The notes below the pieces were generated by a model, which did not search any database, was not told the DNA's origin, and saw only the letters and a program-made list of their open reading frames with translations. A stretch of 64,000 nucleotides of DNA from Roseococcus sp. SDR. Lineage in GTDB: Bacteria; Pseudomonadota; Alphaproteobacteria; Acetobacterales; Acetobacteraceae. A program made the position numbers and the translations under genes. The stretch is from positions 1 through 64,000 of the forward strand of contig NZ_JAHRCU010000002.1 in the NCBI RefSeq assembly GCF_019083995.1, in the 5' to 3' direction. Below, in pieces: positions 32,610 through 40,836 of the stretch. Each line of letters begins with the position of its first letter. The stretch's first letter is position 1.

Positions 32610-33103
32610 GCACCCATTCCGACCAGGCCCCCTCCCCCGCCCGCCTCGCCGCCCAGGCCGCCGCCGAGGAATTGCTGGCCCGCATCCTCTATGCCGAGGC
32701 CGGCGCGCGCCCGGTCCGCGCCATCGAGGCGCTGGCCTGCCTGGCGGTGAACCGCGCCCATGCCGCGCTGACGAGTGCCGAGGCGCGCACGCGCTTCACG
32801 GCCGATGCGATGCCCGAGACGCTGCCGCGCGCCGTCATCGCCGTGCTGCGCGCGCCCTTCCAGTTCCCAGTGCGCCACCCGCGGCACGAGCGCCACGCGC
32901 TCTTCACCGCGCCCATCGAGGGCGATGCCGCGCTCAGCGTCTGCCGGCGCATCGCCGGGCGCGCCTTGCGCGGCGCCCTGCCGGATGCGACGCGCGGCGC
33001 GCTGCTCTGGCATGACCTGTTGCGCCAGCCCACCTGGTCGCTCGGCCGCATGCCGACGCTGGAGGCGGGCGGCCTCGCCTTCTACCGGCTGGACGCCTCG
33101 TGA
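32606..33103 (+). CDS. SleB-like cell wall hydrolase (endolysin candidate)
   Basis: A 165-residue protein starting at GTG within the previous stop (GTGA). LLARILYAEAGARPVRAIEALACLAVNRA (about residues 23-51) is the SleB/hydrolase-2 signature, with the presumed catalytic Glu in YAEA. FQFPVRHP near 88 matches the family's PFQFS motif in altered form. Such enzymes cut the glycan or peptide bonds of peptidoglycan. Without a signal peptide it would need the upstream membrane protein to reach the wall. It is the last gene of the phage-like block. Confidence 0.75.
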   Translation: MSTHSDQAPSPARLAAQAAAEELLARILYAEAGARPVRAIEALACLAVNRAHAALTSAEARTRFTADAMPETLPRAVIAVLRAPFQFPVRHPRHERHALFTAPIEGDAALSVCRRIAGRALRGALPDATRGALLWHDLLRQPTWSLGRMPTLEAGGLAFYRLDAS

Positions 33104-33116
33104 AGACTTGCTGAGC

Positions 33117-33159
33117 GCATGATTCACCGCTCCGGCGATTCCGCCTCCGCGGATCATGC
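33117..33159. repeat. Imperfect inverted repeat at the right edge of the phage region
   Basis: GCATGATTCACCGC (33117-33130) is mirrored by GCGGATCATGC (33149-33159): the outer seven and inner four bases pair, with three unpaired bases. It separates the endolysin-like gene from the chromosomal DUF952 gene. It could be a weak terminator, a palindromic repeat, or a relic of element insertion. I found no matching direct repeat on the left side of the phage block. Confidence 0.45.
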
Positions 33160-33173
33160 CCTAAAGGGGCCGC

Positions 33174-33530
33174 ATGGAACCCCTGATCTACACCCTGGTG
33201 CGCGAGGCCGATTGGCGCGCCGCCGAAGCCGCCGGCGCCTATCACGGCAGCGCCGATGACCGCCGCGACGGCTTCCTGCATTTCTCGACCGCGGCCCAGC
33301 TCCGCGCCACCGCCGCCAAGCACCGCGCGGGCGTCACCGACCTCTGGATGATCGAGGCCGAGGCGGAAGCCCTGGGCGAGGCCCTGAAATGGGAGCCGGC
33401 CTCGGGCAGCAGCCGGCCGGGCCTCTTCCCGCATCTCTACGCGCCGCTGCCGCTTTCCGCGATCCGCCGCGCCATCCCGGTGCCGCTCGGCGCCGAGGGC
33501 CGTCACGCCTTCCCGGCTGAGATCCCGTGA
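33174..33530 (+). CDS. DUF952 family protein
   Basis: A 118-residue protein that fits DUF952 from end to end: IYTLVREADWRAAEAAGAYHGS at the start, DGFLHFSTAAQLRATAAKH near residue 32, and GLFPHLYAPLPLSAI near residue 85. The family's function is not established. The conserved aromatic and histidine residues suggest a small-molecule pocket. Its last 28 bases overlap the 3' end of the convergent EamA gene. It marks the return to ordinary chromosomal genes. Confidence 0.88.
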   Translation: MEPLIYTLVREADWRAAEAAGAYHGSADDRRDGFLHFSTAAQLRATAAKHRAGVTDLWMIEAEAEALGEALKWEPASGSSRPGLFPHLYAPLPLSAIRRAIPVPLGAEGRHAFPAEIP

Positions 33531-34420
33531 CGCGCGCGTGAGACGGCGCGCTCGCTCATCACGCAGGCCGCCACCACGACCAGGCCACCCAGGATCACCT
33601 CGATCCCCGGCGCATTGCCGAAGACCAACAGGTCGAGCGAGACCGAAAGCGGCAGCGCGATGAACTCGAAGGGCGCGAGGCGCGCCGGGCTGCTGTGCCG
33701 CAAGGCGAGGGCCAGCAGGATGGTCGCCCCGCCCGCCAGCAGGCCGTTCAGCAGAAGCTGCGCCCATTCCACCACATCGGGCGGCGTCCAATAGGCCGCG
33801 GCGAAAGGCGCTGTCGCCAGCACGCCGAACAGCGAGGGCCAGAAGACCAGCCGCGCGATGCCGGGCTCGGCGCGCAGGCCACGGTTGAGCGTGATGTTGG
33901 CCGCATAGGCGATGGTGCCGAGCAGCGCGCAGGCAAAGCCATAGAGGCTGCCGCCCTCGCCCAGTTGCGGCGCCAGGGCGATCATCACGCCGCCGAACCC
34001 CACGCCGCACCAGATCCAGGCCGCGCGCGGCACGCGCTCCTTCAGGAAGACCCGGGCCAGGATCAGCGTCATGAAGGGCGCCGTGAAGAAGATCAGATAG
34101 GCATCGGCCAGGCTGAGGTAGCGCACCGCGACATAGAAGGTGAGGCCGGCGGTCAGCATGGTGCAGGCGCGCAGCCCGTGCATCCAGGGATGCGCGGTCA
34201 GCAGCGGCCCGCCGGGCCAGCCGATCGCACCGCGAAAGGCCAGCAGCAGGCCCAGCAGCACCGCATGCCGCAGAAAGATCGCCTGCGCCGCCGCGAAATC
34301 GCCGGCCAGCAGCTTGCTGTTGGCATCGAGCAGCCCGAACAGGCCGATGCCTGCCATGAGCAGGAGCGGGCCGCGCACCATCTTGTCCTTTGCCGTGTGT
34401 GGCCCTGCATGTCGCGTCAC
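33503..34420 (-). CDS. EamA/DMT family transporter
   Basis: A 305-residue inner-membrane transporter with about ten hydrophobic helices arranged as two EamA repeats (roughly residues 15-145 and 160-290). The first repeat ends in LARVFLKERVPRAAWIWCGVGFGGV, the typical hinge. These drug/metabolite transporters export small metabolites; the substrate is unknown. A downstream ATG at 34381 (MVRGPLLL) gives a more usual N-terminus and may be the true start. Convergent with DUF952 with 28 bases shared. Confidence 0.83.
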   Translation of the reverse strand: MTRHAGPHTAKDKMVRGPLLLMAGIGLFGLLDANSKLLAGDFAAAQAIFLRHAVLLGLLLAFRGAIGWPGGPLLTAHPWMHGLRACTMLTAGLTFYVAVRYLSLADAYLIFFTAPFMTLILARVFLKERVPRAAWIWCGVGFGGVMIALAPQLGEGGSLYGFACALLGTIAYAANITLNRGLRAEPGIARLVFWPSLFGVLATAPFAAAYWTPPDVVEWAQLLLNGLLAGGATILLALALRHSSPARLAPFEFIALPLSVSLDLLVFGNAPGIEVILGGLVVVAACVMSERAVSRARHGISAGKA

Positions 34421-34472
34421 CGGCCCGGGCTGTCAACGCGGCCCGGATTTCGTTTCGCGGCGATTTGGCTTT

Positions 34473-35531
34473 ATGCAGCGCCGCATGACGCCCTCCCTCG
34501 CCTCCGCCCTCATGCCCCTGATGCGCGGGCTCGACGCCGAAACCGCGCATGGAATTGCGCTCAAGGCGCTGGCGCTCGGCCTCGCCGGCCGGGACGAGGC
34601 GGCGGATGCGCCGAGCCTCGCCACCCGCGCCTTCGGCCTGGATTTCCGCAACCCGGTCGGCCTCGCGGCCGGCTTCGACAAGGATGCGGTGGCCATCCTG
34701 CCCCTGCTGCGCCTGGGCTTCGGCTTCGTCGAGGCCGGCACCGTCACCCCCCGCCCCCAGGCCGGCAATCCGCGCCCGCGCCTGTTTCGCCTCACCGAGG
34801 ATGCGGCCGTGATCAACCGCATGGGCTTCAACAATGCGGGGCTCGACTCCTACCTGGCCCGCCTGCGGGACCTCGCGCGCCCGCTGCCCGGCGTGCTGGG
34901 CGCCAATGTCGGCGTGAACAAGGAGGGTGCGGACCCCGAGCGCGACTACCCCGCCCTCTGCCGCGCCGTGGCGCCGCTGGCCGACTACGTCACCATCAAC
35001 ATCTCCTCCCCCAATACGCCCGGCCTGCGCGACCTGCAGGGCGAGGCGCGCCTCGCCTCCATCCTCGACGCGGTGCAGCCGCCGGCGCTGGGCAAGCCCG
35101 TGCTGGTGAAGCTGGCCCCCGACCTGGCCGAGGACGCGTTGGCGCCGATCATCGAGGTCTGTGTCACGCGCGGTGTGGCGGGCCTCATCATCAGCAACAC
35201 CACCATCGCCCGGCCGGAGACGCTGCGCTCGCCGCACAAGGGCGAGGCGGGCGGCCTCTCTGGCGCGCCCCTCTTCGAGCGCTCCACCGAAATGCTGGCC
35301 CGCGCGCACAAGATCGCCGGGGGCCGCCTCGTCCTGATCGGCGCGGGCGGCATTGCCAGCGGCGAACAGGCCTACGCCAAGATCCGCGCCGGCGCCTCGC
35401 TGGTGCAGCTCTACAGCGGCTTCGCCTATGGCGGCCCGGCGCTGATCGGCCGCATCAAGCGCGAACTGGCGGCACTTCTGGCCCGGGACGGTTTCGCCCA
35501 TGTCGCCGATGCGGTAGGCACCGGCGCATGA
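34473..35531 (+). CDS. pyrD: Dihydroorotate dehydrogenase (quinone), class 2
   Basis: A 352-residue (348 from the alternative ATG at 34485) flavoenzyme oxidising dihydroorotate to orotate with quinone at the membrane, a step of pyrimidine synthesis. FMN and substrate motifs are clear: NPVGLAAGFDKDA, EAGTVTPRPQ, NRMGFNNAG, and NISSPNTPGLRDLQ with the catalytic Ser of class 2 enzymes. VKLAPDL and GAGGIASG complete the barrel. The N-terminal helical extension that binds membranes is present (LMPLMRGLDAETAHGIA). The ATGA overlap links it to a HAD hydrolase. Confidence 0.92.
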   Translation: MQRRMTPSLASALMPLMRGLDAETAHGIALKALALGLAGRDEAADAPSLATRAFGLDFRNPVGLAAGFDKDAVAILPLLRLGFGFVEAGTVTPRPQAGNPRPRLFRLTEDAAVINRMGFNNAGLDSYLARLRDLARPLPGVLGANVGVNKEGADPERDYPALCRAVAPLADYVTINISSPNTPGLRDLQGEARLASILDAVQPPALGKPVLVKLAPDLAEDALAPIIEVCVTRGVAGLIISNTTIARPETLRSPHKGEAGGLSGAPLFERSTEMLARAHKIAGGRLVLIGAGGIASGEQAYAKIRAGASLVQLYSGFAYGGPALIGRIKRELAALLARDGFAHVADAVGTGA

Positions 35532-36394
35532 CGATCCAGATCTACGAAAACCTCGCCCCCCTCGCCGACCGCTATGACGGCTACGTGCTGGACCTCTGGG
35601 GCGTGGTGCATGACGGGCGCCAGCCCTATCCCGGCGTGCTCGATTGCCTGGCCGAGCTGAAGGCGCGCGGCAAGCGCGTGGTCTTCCTCACCAACGCGCC
35701 CCGCCGCGGCTGGTTCATCCAGAAGATGCTGGACGGCATGGGCGTCAGCCGCGACCTCTATGCCGGCATCATGTCCTCGGGCGAGGTCTCCTGGCTCTGG
35801 CTGAAGCAGCGCGACCTGCCCTGGTTCGCCAAGCTCGGCCGCCGCGCCTATCACATCGGCCCCGAGCGCGACCTCTCGGTGGTGGAGGATGGCGCGGCGG
35901 AACTCGTCTCCCGCCCCGAGGACGCCGATTTCCTGCTGAACACCGGTCCCGACCCCGAGCGGAAATCCATCTCCGTCGAACCTTATCGCGCCGAGCTGCG
36001 CGCCTGCCTCGAAGCGGGCCTGCCCATGCTCTGCGTCAACCCGGACCGCGCCGTGATGGTGGCGGGCGAGCGCCTGCTCTGCGCCGGCGCCCTGGCCGAT
36101 GTCTATCTGGAATGGGGCGGCGACGTCTTCGAGGCCGGCAAGCCCGACCCCGCCGTCTATGGCCCCGTGCTCGACCTGCTCGGCATCGCCGACAAGAGCC
36201 GTGTGGTGGCCGTGGGCGACACGCCGCACACCGACCTCGCCGGCGCGCGCCATGCCGGGATCGACAGCCTCTGGGCGCTGACCGGCCTCACCGCCGATGC
36301 GCATGGCCATGACCCCTCGCCCGGCCTGCTCGCGCATGTGCTGGCGGAGGAAGGCGAGGCGCCCATCGCCGCCCTCAGGACGCTGCGCTGGTAG
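35528..36394 (+). CDS. HAD-type hydrolase of the TIGR01459 (NagD-like) family
   Basis: A 288-residue HAD-superfamily phosphatase. The nucleophile motif DLWGVVHDG near residue 22 carries the variant spacing of the TIGR01459 group. The second motif is VFLTNAPRRG near 49, the cap domain follows, and motifs III/IV are GKPDPAVYGPVLDLLG (about 204) and VVAVGDTPHTDLAGA (about 224). Members are predicted to dephosphorylate small sugar or nucleotide phosphates. Its coupling to pyrD by ATGA is suggestive of nucleotide metabolism but not proof. Confidence 0.87.
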   Translation: MTIQIYENLAPLADRYDGYVLDLWGVVHDGRQPYPGVLDCLAELKARGKRVVFLTNAPRRGWFIQKMLDGMGVSRDLYAGIMSSGEVSWLWLKQRDLPWFAKLGRRAYHIGPERDLSVVEDGAAELVSRPEDADFLLNTGPDPERKSISVEPYRAELRACLEAGLPMLCVNPDRAVMVAGERLLCAGALADVYLEWGGDVFEAGKPDPAVYGPVLDLLGIADKSRVVAVGDTPHTDLAGARHAGIDSLWALTGLTADAHGHDPSPGLLAHVLAEEGEAPIAALRTLRW

Positions 36395-36424
36395 GGGCGC
36401 GGGCCTGGTGGCAGGCTCGCACCC

Positions 36425-37102
36425 ATGATCTTTCGCACCGCGTGCCGCGAGGCGCTGGGCGCGCCCGCGCTCGCCATGGCGGCCACCTTCCTGGCCTTCG
36501 GCGCGGCCGTGCAGGCGGCCGGTCTCAGCCTTAGCTGGGGGCTGGCGGCGGCCCTGCTGGTCTATGGCATGCCGGGGCAGATGGTGCTGGTCGCGGCCGT
36601 GAACCTGCCGGGCGGGGCGCTGCCCGCGGTGCTCGGCGCGGCCACCGCCAATGCGCGCTTCCTGCCCATGGCGGTCGCCCTCTCGCCCTGGCTGGGCGGC
36701 GGGCCGCGCCGCTGGTGGGCACTGCCCTTCATCGCCGTCACCCCCTGGGCCATGGCGATGCGCCGCCTGCCCGGCCTGCCCGAGGGGCAGCGCCTCGGCT
36801 GGTTCCTGGGCTTCGGCCTCACCTCCTGGCTGGTGGCCGGCACCGCGACCATCCTGGGCCACGCCATCGCGCCGCTGCTGCAGGGGCCGGTGCTGGCGCT
36901 CATGCTGCTGGTGAACCCGCTCTACTTCACGCTCATCCTGGCACATGAGGTGCGGGTGCCACCCGGCCGCCGCGCCGTGATCGCCGGCTGCTGCGCCGCG
37001 CCGCTGGCCCTGCTGCTGCCCGCCGCCTGGGGGTTGCTGGCGGCGGGGCTGCTCAGCGGCACGCTCGCCTTCCTCTGGGGGGAGCGGCGTGGCCGGCGCT
37101 GA
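36425..37102 (+). CDS. azlC: AzlC family branched-chain amino acid exporter, large subunit
   Basis: A 225-residue membrane protein of the AzlC family with about five or six hydrophobic segments. FLAFGAAVQAAGLSLSWGLAAALLVYGMPGQMVLV (about residues 20-54) and ATANARFLPMAVALSPW (about 73-89) are characteristic. With AzlD it forms a two-component exporter of branched-chain or related amino acids. It overlaps the AzlD gene by 14 bases. Confidence 0.87.
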   Translation: MIFRTACREALGAPALAMAATFLAFGAAVQAAGLSLSWGLAAALLVYGMPGQMVLVAAVNLPGGALPAVLGAATANARFLPMAVALSPWLGGGPRRWWALPFIAVTPWAMAMRRLPGLPEGQRLGWFLGFGLTSWLVAGTATILGHAIAPLLQGPVLALMLLVNPLYFTLILAHEVRVPPGRRAVIAGCCAAPLALLLPAAWGLLAAGLLSGTLAFLWGERRGRR

Positions 37103-37412
37103 TCTCGCGCTCCTCCTGCTCATCCTGGCCTGCGCGCTGCTCCGCGCGGCGGGGCTGCTGGTGGCCGGAAGGCTGCGGCCCGATCACCCTTTCGTGCGCT
37201 GGGCGGCCTCGGTCGCGCTGGCCACGCTGGCCGCCTTCATCATGCTGGCCATCCTGGCGCCGGGGGGCGCGCTCGCCGGCATTCCCTGGTGGGCGCGTGC
37301 CGCGGGCGTATTGGGCGCGCTTGGCTGGATGCGGTTCCAGGGCGGGATGCTCGGGCCGCTGCTGGCGGGGCTGGCCGTCACCGCGGCGGGCTGGGCGATC
37401 TCGGCCGGCTGA
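37089..37412 (+). CDS. azlD: AzlD family transporter subunit
   Basis: A 107-residue membrane protein with about four helices, the small partner of AzlC. It starts at a GTG inside the AzlC coding region and its length and helix spacing are normal for AzlD. Conserved traits include the early RLRPDHPFVRWAASVALATLAAFIM segment. It ends 8 bases before the convergent LysR gene's stop, and the short gap shows no terminator. Confidence 0.85.
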   Translation: MAGADLALLLLILACALLRAAGLLVAGRLRPDHPFVRWAASVALATLAAFIMLAILAPGGALAGIPWWARAAGVLGALGWMRFQGGMLGPLLAGLAVTAAGWAISAG

Positions 37413-37420
37413 GGCGCGCT

Positions 37421-38296
37421 TCAGCCGGCGAATTGCGCCTGCAGCCAACTTGCCAGCGCCTGCACATCCGGATTGCCGGCATGGCGGGACTCGTATTGCA
37501 GGGTAAAGTGCCGCCGCGTCGGGCGGCGCAGCGGATGCGCCGGCACCACGGCGCCGCGCTCCAGATCGGGCTCCAGCAGCGCCTCGATCGCGATCACCGC
37601 GCCCATGCCCTGGGCCGCCGCCTCGATGGCGACGTTCATGCTCTCGAAGGTGCTGCCGCCGCGCAGCGGCAGCTTCGCCTGCCCCGCATGGTTCAGCCAG
37701 CGCCGCCAGTCATCCGGTCGGCAGCGCGAATGCAGCAGCGGAATGCGCGCGAAGTCCGGCACGCCGCCCTCGAGCCATTGCGGCGCGCAGACCGGCAGCG
37801 TCGTGATCGGCACCAGCGGCACCACGGCGAGGCCCGGCATCCCCTGCGGCTCGCTCACCGCGATCACCGCATCGAAGCGCGCCGGCAGCAGATCGAGCGG
37901 GCTGGAGCTGCTATGCCATTCGACGACCAGCTCCGGCAGGTCCTGGTGCAGGGCGCGCAGGCGAGGAAACAGCAGGCGCGAGGCGAAATAGCCATAGACG
38001 CCGACCGAGATGGGCCGCCCCCGCCCGAGCCGCGCGCGGCCGGTGGCCAGCGCCAGGCGGTCCAGCGCCTCGCCAGCGCCGGCCGAGAGCGTCTCGCCCG
38101 CCGTGGTCAGCACCAGGCCCTGCGGCTGGCGCAGGAAGAGGGTCACACCGAGGCTCTGCTCCAGCTCGCGGATCTGGCGGCTCACCGCGCCCGGCGTCAC
38201 TGCCAGCTCGCGCGCCGCACCGGTCATGGAGAGGTGGCGCGCGGCCGCCTCGAAGGCGCGGATGGCGGTCAGCGGGGGCAGGGCGCGATGGGCCAT
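37421..38296 (-). CDS. LysR-family regulator (GcvA-like)
   Basis: A 291-residue LysR-type regulator. The winged helix-turn-helix covers residues 5-65, with SMTGAARELAVTPGAVSRQIRELEQSLGVTLF as recognition core. A linker helix and a type 2 periplasmic-binding-like effector domain follow (about 90-291). Its composition and LPPLTAIRAFEAAARHLS opening resemble GcvA-type regulators. It is divergent from the acyl-CoA dehydrogenase operon. A perfect dyad sits directly upstream of its own start codon, suggesting autoregulation and control of the operon. Confidence 0.9.
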   Translation of the reverse strand: MAHRALPPLTAIRAFEAAARHLSMTGAARELAVTPGAVSRQIRELEQSLGVTLFLRQPQGLVLTTAGETLSAGAGEALDRLALATGRARLGRGRPISVGVYGYFASRLLFPRLRALHQDLPELVVEWHSSSSPLDLLPARFDAVIAVSEPQGMPGLAVVPLVPITTLPVCAPQWLEGGVPDFARIPLLHSRCRPDDWRRWLNHAGQAKLPLRGGSTFESMNVAIEAAAQGMGAVIAIEALLEPDLERGAVVPAHPLRRPTRRHFTLQYESRHAGNPDVQALASWLQAQFAG

Positions 38297-38317
38297 GCGT
38301 TGAGCCTAGCTCAACGC
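38297..38317. promoter_or_regulatory. Palindromic LysR-type operator
   Basis: The arms GCGTTGAGC (38297-38305) and GCTCAACGC (38309-38317) are perfectly complementary around CTA, giving a dyad with the LysR T-N11-A core (TTGAG...CTCAA). It abuts the LysR start codon. A partial copy, GTTTGAGCCTCGC, lies at 38334-38346 nearer the divergent operon and could be the activation site. Confidence 0.7.
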
Positions 38318-38392
38318 CAGCGCCGGAGAAATCGTTTGAGCCTCGCTTTCGGCAACCCTAGCCTTTGGGGAGGTCAGGACAGGAAGCGCCCC

Positions 38393-40072
38393 ATGAACAT
38401 CCAGCCCATCGGCACCCCCGCGGGCCCCGAGGCCGTGCCCGACGCCGCCGGCCAGAACCTCTGGCGCGCCGACCCGGCCTTCGCGCGCCTCCTGCCGCTC
38501 TACCTGCCGGCCGACCTGCTCGCCGTGCTGCTGCCGCAGCTGGACCGGCTGGGGGCGCTGGCGGGCGGCGAGCTGGATGCGCTCGCCGGCACGGCGGACC
38601 GCAACCCGCCCGAGCTGGTGCATCGCACGCGGCGCGGCGAGGATGCACAGAGCATCCTCTACCACCCCGCCTATCGTGAGATGGAGCGGCTCGCCTTCGG
38701 CGAATTCGGCCTGACCAGCATGAGCCACCGCGCAGGCGTCTTCGGCTGGCACGCGCCGCTGCCGCCGGCGGCGAAATACGCGCTGACCTTCCTCTTCGCC
38801 CAGGCGGAATTCGGCCTGCTCTGCCCGGTCAACATGACCGACAGCCTGGCCCGCACGCTGCGCCGCTTCGGCAGCCCCGAGCTGGTCGAGCGCTACCTGC
38901 CGCTGTTGGCAAGCCAGGATATGGACGCGCTGCACCAGGGTGCGATGTTCATGACGGAACAGGGTGCGGGCTCCGACATCGCCGCCACCGCGGTCACGGC
39001 CGAACCGGCCAATGACGGCACGCATCTGCTCTACGGCGACAAATGGTTCTGCTCGAACCCCGATGCGGAACTCGCGCTGGTGCTGGCGCGGCGCGGCGGC
39101 GGTGCCGCGGGCCTGAAGGGTGTGGGCCTTTTCCTGCTGCCGCGCACCCTGCCGGATGGCACGCCGAACAGCTACCGGATCGTGCGGTTGAAAGAAAAAC
39201 TCGGCACGCGCTCCATGGCGAGCGGCGAGATCCGGCTGGAGGGCGCCCGCGCCTGGCTGATCGGCGACCCCGAGGCCGGCTTCAAGCAGATGGCCGACAT
39301 GGTGAACTCCTCGCGCCTCTCCAACGCGGTGCGCGCCGCCGGCATGATGCGCCGCGCGGTGACCGAGGCGCTGTTTGTCGCCCGCAACCGCCGCGCCTTC
39401 GGCAAGCGGCTCATCGAAATGCCGCTGATGCGCCGCCAGCTTGCGAAGATGCTGCTGCGCGCCGAGCAGGCCCGCGCCATGGTCTTCACCACCGCCGAGG
39501 CGCTGCGCCGCTCCGACGCCGGCGAGGAGGGCGCCTATGCGCTGCTGCGCATCCTCACGCCGCTCGTGAAGTTCCGCGCCTGCCGCGACGCGCGCCAGGT
39601 GACGGGCGATGCGATGGAGGTGCGCGGCGGCTGCGGCTATATCGAGGAATGGCCCGAGGCGCGGCTGCTGCGCGACGCGCATCTCGGCAGCATCTGGGAG
39701 GGGACGAGCAACATCATCGCCCTCGACGTGTTGCGCGCCGCCGAGCGCGAGCGCGGCTTCGAGGCGCTGCAAGCCCTGATCACGCGCCTCCAGGCCGAGG
39801 CGCCGCTCCCGGGCCTGCCCGAGGCGCTGGCGCGCGCGGCGAACCTGCTGGACCGCGCCCAGGCCGACCCCGCCCTGGCCCGCGCCGCCGCCAGCGCGCT
39901 CTACCACCTGACCAGCGCCGCCGCGCTCGCCTGGGAGGCGGCGCGGACGGGCGATGCGGACCGCGCGGCGCTGGCGCGCATGGTGCTGACGCATCGCGTC
40001 CTGCCACGCGATCCGCTCGCCGTGGAGGATGCAGACGCGCCGCTGCTCGCCACCCTGCTGGAGGCGGCGTGA
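38393..40072 (+). CDS. Acyl-CoA dehydrogenase, AidB-like subgroup
   Basis: A 559-residue flavoprotein, long for acyl-CoA dehydrogenases and matching the AidB-like subgroup. The FAD loop is GAMFMTEQGAGSDIAAT near residue 183, and the C-terminal bundle has RGGCGYIEEWPEARLLRDA near 408 and SIWEGTSNIIALDVLR near 432. AidB-like enzymes oxidise acyl-CoAs or bind DNA; the substrate here is unknown. GGACAGGAAG precedes the ATG. Under the divergent LysR regulator, it is coupled by GTGA to a 2-keto-4-pentenoate hydratase-like gene. Confidence 0.85.
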   Translation: MNIQPIGTPAGPEAVPDAAGQNLWRADPAFARLLPLYLPADLLAVLLPQLDRLGALAGGELDALAGTADRNPPELVHRTRRGEDAQSILYHPAYREMERLAFGEFGLTSMSHRAGVFGWHAPLPPAAKYALTFLFAQAEFGLLCPVNMTDSLARTLRRFGSPELVERYLPLLASQDMDALHQGAMFMTEQGAGSDIAATAVTAEPANDGTHLLYGDKWFCSNPDAELALVLARRGGGAAGLKGVGLFLLPRTLPDGTPNSYRIVRLKEKLGTRSMASGEIRLEGARAWLIGDPEAGFKQMADMVNSSRLSNAVRAAGMMRRAVTEALFVARNRRAFGKRLIEMPLMRRQLAKMLLRAEQARAMVFTTAEALRRSDAGEEGAYALLRILTPLVKFRACRDARQVTGDAMEVRGGCGYIEEWPEARLLRDAHLGSIWEGTSNIIALDVLRAAERERGFEALQALITRLQAEAPLPGLPEALARAANLLDRAQADPALARAAASALYHLTSAAALAWEAARTGDADRAALARMVLTHRVLPRDPLAVEDADAPLLATLLEAA

Positions 40073-40836
40073 CGCCGCTCGCCTCGCTCCTCGCCGCCGC
40101 GCGGCAGGCGGGGCGCCAGGTCCCGGCCCTGCCACCCGAACTGGTCCCGCCCGATGCCGAGGCGGGCTATGCCGTGGCCGATGCGGTGGCGGGGCTGCTG
40201 GGCTGGGAGACGCTCGGCTGGAAGATCGCCGGCACCACCGCGGCGATGCGCGAAAAGCTCGGCGTGACGGAGCCGATCTATGGCCGCAGCTATCGCCGCT
40301 TCGCCATGCCCTCATCCGCACGGCTCACGCATCGCGCCCTCCTCGATCCGCTGGTCGAGTGCGAGTTCTTCGTCACCCTGGCGGAGGACCTGCCCTGTGA
40401 CGCCTCGCCCCTGACGCTGGATCGCATCCGCGCGGCGGTGGGCCAGGTTCAGGCCGGCATCGAGGTCGCGGAATGCCGCTTCCCCATGGCCGCCCTGCCG
40501 CCCCTGCCCGCCATCCTGGCCGATGGCAGCGCCTCGGGCCGCTACGTCTTCGGCGATCCCATCCCGCAATGGCGCGCGGGCCTGGCCGACATCGCGGTGG
40601 TGCTGGAGGTGGATGGCGTGGCGCGCCGCCAAGGCCGCGGCGCCGATGTGATGGGCGATCCGCTCGCCCCCATCCTCTGGCTGGCCGAAGCGCGCCGCCG
40701 GCGGGGCGAGGGGCTCAGGGCCGGGCAGGTGATCAGCACCGGCTCCTGCACCGGCATGCTGCCGGTCCGCGCCGGCCAGCGGGTGCGGGCGCGCTTCGGC
40801 GAGGATGCGCTCGTGGAGATCGCCTTCGATGAGTGA
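40069..40836 (+). CDS. 2-keto-4-pentenoate hydratase-like protein (MhpD/FAH superfamily)
   Basis: A 255-residue member of the hydratase/decarboxylase family that adds water to 2-hydroxypenta-2,4-dienoate-type intermediates in aromatic meta-cleavage pathways. GWETLGWKIAGTTAAMREKLGVTEPIYG (about residues 44-71), the metal-binding VECEFFVTLAEDLP (about 99-112) and GQVISTGSCTGMLPVRAGQRVRARF near the end are typical. It starts at GTG within the preceding stop. Next to an acyl-CoA dehydrogenase and an MFS importer, it suggests catabolism of a small unsaturated or aromatic acid. Confidence 0.8.
   Translation: MTPLASLLAAARQAGRQVPALPPELVPPDAEAGYAVADAVAGLLGWETLGWKIAGTTAAMREKLGVTEPIYGRSYRRFAMPSSARLTHRALLDPLVECEFFVTLAEDLPCDASPLTLDRIRAAVGQVQAGIEVAECRFPMAALPPLPAILADGSASGRYVFGDPIPQWRAGLADIAVVLEVDGVARRQGRGADVMGDPLAPILWLAEARRRRGEGLRAGQVISTGSCTGMLPVRAGQRVRARFGEDALVEIAFDE

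Noticed and set aside
17780-33173. Prophage attachment sites or an integration target tRNA
   Set aside because: I looked for a tRNA at either edge and for a shared direct repeat flanking the region, and saw none. The inverted repeat at 33117-33159 has no partner on the left.
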